Below, in pieces: positions 60,171 through 64,000 of a stretch of DNA of 64,000 bases. The stretch lies in assembly GCF_000571935.1 (NCBI RefSeq), contig NZ_ATAX01000009.1, forward strand, positions 1 to 64,000, written 5' to 3'. The number at the start of each line of letters is the position of its first letter. Positions within the stretch are counted from its first letter, which is position 1. Both the position numbers and the translations under genes were made by a program. Source of the stretch: Ruminococcus flavefaciens 007c (GTDB lineage: Bacteria; Bacillota; Clostridia; Oscillospirales; Ruminococcaceae). The notes under the pieces were generated by a model. That model ran no database searches and was not told the DNA's origin. It saw only the letters and a program-made list of their open reading frames with translations.

Positions 60171-60199
60171 TAAAGCTCCGACCATCCGGCCGGAGCTTT
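60171..60199 (-). terminator. Terminator of the amber-interrupted gene
   Basis: AAAGCTCCG and CGGAGCTTT form the stem; on the minus strand it is followed by ATTATTTGATC. Confidence 0.7.
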
Positions 60200-60296
60200 A
60201 AATTATATCTCAGTTATTTGATTTATGATCTGAAATTCATCTAAAAAAACAAGTATTGGACGCTTTTTAAAGGAATGATCCAAATCGCACCGATTT

Positions 60297-61448
60297 TTAC
60301 ATTTTTTTCAGATACTCATCGATCGGGACAATATCATCTTTCGTTGTGGAAACATATGTATAGTATGCAAGGATATTTGAAGCATCCACTGCATTTATCT
60401 GACCGTCATCATTAACATCAGCCGCAAGCTTCTGCTCTTCGGTATATTCTCCGTTCTGATTTGTGGAGATACGCGCATAATATGCAAGAACCGAGGAAGC
60501 ATCAACAGCGTCCACCTGACCATCATTGTTTACATCACCAAGATTGACGGTTTTCTCCCAGACAGCGTGCAGTGTATGATCTTTATCCATTTCTACGGAA
60601 CTGTTTTCGGTAATATTATCACTATTTGCTGAAACCACACAGAAATCATTTATTGTAAAATCTCCGCAAAGCGTATCACTATGGAAATCAACAAAGCAAA
60701 AATTCGGATGATAATAGCTTTCGTCAATTTTTACTCGTCCATATATACGATTACCCTCAATCGTATAATAAGATTTATCAACATCAACGTCATTGATATC
60801 CATTTCAGTTGGCGGAGTATCATTCAGTGATACATCAAAAATAACAGTACTTCCTACAGGGAACATACTTATACTTGTAGAGAAGAAGCTTCCGGGTGAA
60901 AGACGGACTATATAATATCCATAATCATCAAAAAAGCTTTTTTTATAGCTAACACCTTCGCCAATAACCCAGCCTCTGAAAGTATAACCATCACGCTTGG
61001 GTGTTGGTAATTCACCGTAAACATCTCCAACGCTTACTTCTTTAGACTCCGTTGAAACGGTACCTTCGCCCGGATCAAATGATATTAATATCTTATTTAC
61101 TGTTGTAGTTGTGGTGGTGGTAGTAGTCGTAGTAGTTGTGGTGGTTGTAGTTGTAGTCGTCGTTGTCGTAGTAGTCGTCGTTGTCGTAGTAGTCGTTGTA
61201 GTTGTAGTTGTAGTCGTCGTTGTCGTAGTCGTCGTTGTCGTAGTCGTTGTTGTTGTAGTAGTTGTGGTGGTTGTAGTAGTTGTTGTCGTAGTCGTAGTAG
61301 TTGTAGTAGTTGTGGTTGTCGTAGTAGTTGTTGTGGTAGTCAGATCAATTCTGAGTTCTCCGCTTTCATCAACCGATACATCGCCGTTCTTACCGATATT
61401 GGATAAGTATTGCTCCGCAGACTTGGCATCAACATATTTCGCCAGATC
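60297..61448 (-). pseudogene. Continuation beyond an in-frame TAG: poly-Thr linker, InlB-type repeat and dockerin
   Basis: 383 codons in exactly the frame of the gene that ends at the TAG at 61449-61451. The order is: about 36 residues (DLAKYVDAKSAEQYLSNIG), 80 consecutive Thr codons (61340-61101), an InlB/Listeria-Bacteroides-type repeat (ISFDPGEGTVSTESKEVSVG, then ELPTPKRDGYTFRGWV), a beta-rich part and a dockerin (DVNNDGQVD twice). There is no ribosome site or good start at the junction, and the ATG at 60866 sits in the middle of the domain. The parts fit as the natural C-terminus of the upstream protein. Either a nonsense mutation, a read-through codon, or a sequence error. Confidence 0.8.
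61101..61340 (-). repeat. Uninterrupted run of 80 Thr codons
   Basis: 240 bp in which every minus-strand codon is ACN (all four Thr codons in irregular order). The plus strand reads as 80 Val codons in the matching frame. A Thr run of this kind is a typical extracellular, probably O-glycosylated linker in ruminococcal cellulosome proteins. Confidence 0.9.
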
Positions 61449-63599
61449 CTAAGTTATTACACCTGAAGCCTCTGAATATACGGTTATATTTGCCTCGGTT
61501 ATATTTCCTGTTATATTGAACTTTTTACCCTTAGGAACATAGATGCCGCCTTTTTCACCGGTTATATCGAGTTTGCCCTGAAGATTCAGCTGCATTTTTC
61601 CGGTACAATATATGCCATATTCTTTTTCACTCTTTATGCTTCCGCCTGATATATTTATTATTCCCTTGGAAGAGGGACTGTAAATACAATCACCTATATC
61701 GGAATATATTTCTGTTCCGATAATATTAAGAGTTCCCGCATATTCACTCGGAGTCCATATAGTTGAGCAGGTATCAACAGTTCTTTCCTTATCTTTACTG
61801 ATGTTTTCCAATTTTCCACCTATAAGATTTGTAGTTCCCTCGGTTGCTCTAAGTGAAAGCGGACAGCTGTAGTATGACGTAATAACGCCGTCATAAAAAT
61901 CGAATGTTCCAGTACTGTTAAGCCTTACGGTTGCATAATCGTTTCCTTTGTCATTACCGTTTATTGTACCGCCATATACTGACAGTTTACCTGTTACTAC
62001 AATAAGATTTCCCGAACCATTACTGTTAATAACACCTTTTCCGTCAGTATCTGTGTCTCTGATAACAGCTTCACCGCTGACATATATACTGTCAATATTT
62101 ACAGTATGTCCATTCAGATCAAGGTCAAGATAATCACTGACAGTTATACCTGACGCTGTAACATCGCATTCAAGCTTATAATAACCTGATGTCGGAAGGC
62201 TCTTTTCATCTGTCCATGAATGAACCGTTCCCTTTTCTTCAAGCTGTTTGAATGCCGTATCAAGATCATTACATACAGTATCGATCAATTCCTGAGCTGA
62301 TGAAGCATCATTATTTACCTTTTGGGCATTTTCAAGAGCTGTCTTAAGCGCAGCAACACTTTCCTTGGTATACGTTTCTATCTTCTCATCTTCGATCAGT
62401 TCCTGAACAGAGCTTATCAGAGCTGCAAGCTTTTCTTTATCCGGATATGCGGGTATAGAGTATTCTGTCAGTTTACCTTTGCTGAGCTTGGCAATATTCA
62501 GCAGATTATCGCTGCCAACATAAAGTACATACTGATCGGCACCTGATACTGTGGTTCTGATCCTTTTATAATTGCCGACAGGTGTTTTTACAGCAATATC
62601 ATTAACAAATTTTCCATCCTGATAGAATACCAGCGAAGTATCATCTATTGCTGCATAGTATATTTTATTATTAGTGTCTTTAGTAAGATCAGCAGCAGTA
62701 TTACCGAATTCAATTTCGCTTCCTTCTAAAAGCGAGGCTGTACTCTTATCATCTTCAACACTGGTTTTGATGATTTTATATTTGCCGTCAATATGTATCA
62801 ATGTATAAGTATCCGTCCCTATACCGCAGTTTTCACAGACTTTAAGAGAATGATAGTTTTCATTATAAGCTGTACTTCCTTTTGAAGAAGCAAAACCTGC
62901 TTCATAGCTCTTATCCGATCCGCCCATCCACTTTGACCATGAATACAGCCAGTAAGCAATATTATATCCATTATCATTTAATGTCAAAACGGGTGTTGAA
63001 GCATATGATCTGTCTCCGTCAGGTGATGAAAACCAACCTGTTCCGCTGACAATGACCTTTTTTTCAAATTCACCTGTTTCATTCGTAGCATACATAAGAT
63101 CGGCATCATGATAATAATCATCTTCTGCGCCCTGTGAATCCATATATGCAATATGGACATATCCCTTATTATCCACTTCAATGTCGGGAGATGTCAGTAC
63201 ACCCTCTTTTTCATTACAGTCATTTGAGGTAATAATCACAACATCAGACCATCCGTTTTTAGTCATGGATGTATAAGCAATGTCACCGTCTGCATTAACA
63301 TAAGCAATATGTGCAGTACTCTTGACAAGCGTCATCGCTGCATCAGTAGAAGCAGGCGCCTCTTTACCCACAGGCTGCTCATCCCAGCTGTTGTCAGCGG
63401 GGTTATATATGCCATAATACAACTCACCGCCGGCGGTATCAATTCCCTTTAAAAAAAGAACGGCAATATTTCCGTCAGGAAGAGCCTCAGCATCCATTAA
63501 CCATCGTACCGGAACCCCCTCGGCATTAGCTTTTGCCGCAGGAAGCAATGTCAGACAAAAGACCAGTGACATAATCAGGCTGAGAATTCTTTTTTTCAT
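61449..63599 (-). CDS. Large secreted multi-domain protein ending at TAG
   Basis: 716 residues from the ATG at 63599, which follows AAAGGGGG; a longer in-frame start at 63647 is not supported. Signal peptide, then a long beta-propeller-like region (about 25-370) with repeats such as GYVHIAYMDSQGAEDD, a helical FIVAR-like segment (about 390-455; LKTALENAQKVNNDASSAQELID), a region starting TSGYYKLECDVTASGI and a beta-helix-like part (about 500-710; GTINGNDKGNDYATVRL, ISGGSIKSEKEYGIYC). It ends VYSEASGVIT and TAG, and the same frame continues in sense for 383 codons. So the encoded protein is probably truncated or made by read-through. No catalytic motif is visible; carbohydrate binding is a guess. 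Confidence 0.83.
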   Translation of the reverse strand: MKKRILSLIMSLVFCLTLLPAAKANAEGVPVRWLMDAEALPDGNIAVLFLKGIDTAGGELYYGIYNPADNSWDEQPVGKEAPASTDAAMTLVKSTAHIAYVNADGDIAYTSMTKNGWSDVVIITSNDCNEKEGVLTSPDIEVDNKGYVHIAYMDSQGAEDDYYHDADLMYATNETGEFEKKVIVSGTGWFSSPDGDRSYASTPVLTLNDNGYNIAYWLYSWSKWMGGSDKSYEAGFASSKGSTAYNENYHSLKVCENCGIGTDTYTLIHIDGKYKIIKTSVEDDKSTASLLEGSEIEFGNTAADLTKDTNNKIYYAAIDDTSLVFYQDGKFVNDIAVKTPVGNYKRIRTTVSGADQYVLYVGSDNLLNIAKLSKGKLTEYSIPAYPDKEKLAALISSVQELIEDEKIETYTKESVAALKTALENAQKVNNDASSAQELIDTVCNDLDTAFKQLEEKGTVHSWTDEKSLPTSGYYKLECDVTASGITVSDYLDLDLNGHTVNIDSIYVSGEAVIRDTDTDGKGVINSNGSGNLIVVTGKLSVYGGTINGNDKGNDYATVRLNSTGTFDFYDGVITSYYSCPLSLRATEGTTNLIGGKLENISKDKERTVDTCSTIWTPSEYAGTLNIIGTEIYSDIGDCIYSPSSKGIINISGGSIKSEKEYGIYCTGKMQLNLQGKLDITGEKGGIYVPKGKKFNITGNITEANITVYSEASGVIT

Positions 63600-63945
63600 T
63601 GTACAGACCCCCTTTAAAATAGCTGCTTCAATTTTATTCATTCGCACTTAATAACGAACAGTATAAATACTTCGGCAGACATAATATAAAAACACAGCTC
63701 TACTCCGAGGTGAATACTGTACTTTATCAACTTATCACTCCGGAAAACCACAGCAACAATATGTATATGTGATATTTCGCCTATGTCATTTCTCCCCCGA
63801 GCAACTAAACACAGTTTCTGTATTAAAATAATTCTATCACACTTTCAACATTATATCAATTCATAATTGTTATATTCTGTAAACATTCTATTAATTTTTT
63901 GTGCTGTTTTCACATTTTTGATGCAATGCGTTAAAAATATAAAAA
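63600..63945. other. Leader and promoter region of the large secreted protein
   Basis: No gene. On the minus strand TTGATA (63859-63854), 17 bases, TAGAAT (63836-63831) could be the promoter, giving a leader of about 220 bases. Confidence is limited as another TATAAT nearby (63855-63850) has no -35 partner. Confidence 0.45.
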
Positions 63946-63976
63946 ATCCTGAAAGCATTGTATCTGCTTTCAGGAT
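63940..63976 (-). terminator. Terminator of a gene beyond the right edge
   Basis: ATCCTGAAAGC (63946-63956) pairs with GCTTTCAGGAT (63966-63976). On the minus strand it is followed by TTTTTATATT, so it ends a minus-strand gene that lies to the right of the window. Confidence 0.85.
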
Positions 63977-64000
63977 CTGAATCTACATATTTAATGGCCG

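Noticed and set aside
61101-61340. Possible CRISPR array or simple-repeat locus
   Set aside because: Units are 3 bp with irregular third bases and no spacers; it is a coding linker.
61111-61452. A plus-strand frame of about 77 Val codons
   Set aside because: It is the reverse complement of the Thr-codon run of the minus-strand protein; no ribosome site and no plausible protein.
1-64000. Prophage, insertion sequence, integron or toxin-antitoxin genes
   Set aside because: No integrase, transposase, terminal repeats or toxin-antitoxin pairs were seen; the tRNA-Gln has no flanking integrase.

Overview
The window looks like a chromosomal segment of a cellulosome-producing rumen or gut Ruminococcus (Clostridia, Oscillospiraceae), closest in style to R. 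flavefaciens or R. albus. About fifteen secreted proteins carry complete, partial or degenerate dockerin modules (repeated DxNxDGxxD calcium loops followed by a short helix). There is a GH9 cellulase, a family-1 pectate lyase and a CE1-type esterase, linkers rich in Thr or Gly, the clostridial six-cysteine SCIFF peptide with its radical-SAM maturase, AGGAGG ribosome sites and TTGACA-17-TATAAT promoters. No phage genes, insertion sequences or CRISPR arrays are visible.

Layout. 1-8451: a 5'-truncated esterase-dockerin, a multi-pass membrane protein, pectate lyase-dockerin, and an LRR-SLH-dockerin protein. 8452-21854: tRNA-Gln, a vWA lipoprotein, pcrA-pyk, a run of small metabolic genes ending in folC, an orphan oligopeptide-binding lipoprotein and a VanY-like carboxypeptidase. 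22122-28099: an AraC regulator, scfB/scfA, a GDSL-type dockerin protein, an ABC-F ATPase and a stand-alone structured RNA. 28392-32755: a LacI-sensor/degenerate GGDEF/AraC regulator followed by a zinc-ribbon protein, a SIMPL protein and a CDF transporter. 32916-36605: four tandem paralogous secreted dockerin proteins, each in its own promoter-gene-terminator cassette. 36616-49229: GH9 cellulase, sugar-1-phosphate transferase, coiled-coil dockerin protein, three LRR-transglutaminase proteins and a papain-type protease-dockerin. 49289-58736: MATE pump, metal-dependent hydrolase, ABC transporter with its two-component system, and an ECF sigma/anti-sigma pair. 58788-64000: a dockerin protein that shares the ECF promoter, and a very large secreted protein whose reading frame is split by one TAG codon.

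How the genes work together. The main theme is the extracellular cellulosome: catalytic subunits (esterase, PL1, GH9, GDSL-type) plus many non-catalytic or proteolytic dockerin proteins of unknown role. Regulation is visible at several levels: a three-part conserved upstream module in the four-gene array, a shared sigma-factor motif (TGTRAC-17-CGAATG) linking the ECF operon to a dockerin gene, 21-bp phased repeats just upstream of a transglutaminase-like gene promoter, and a terminator between scfA and scfB. The most unusual observations are the amber-interrupted gene with 80 consecutive Thr codons, the four-copy dockerin cassette array, the ECF-dockerin regulon and the rod-shaped RNA at 27885-28099. 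All names are from reading motifs by eye; no database search was possible.
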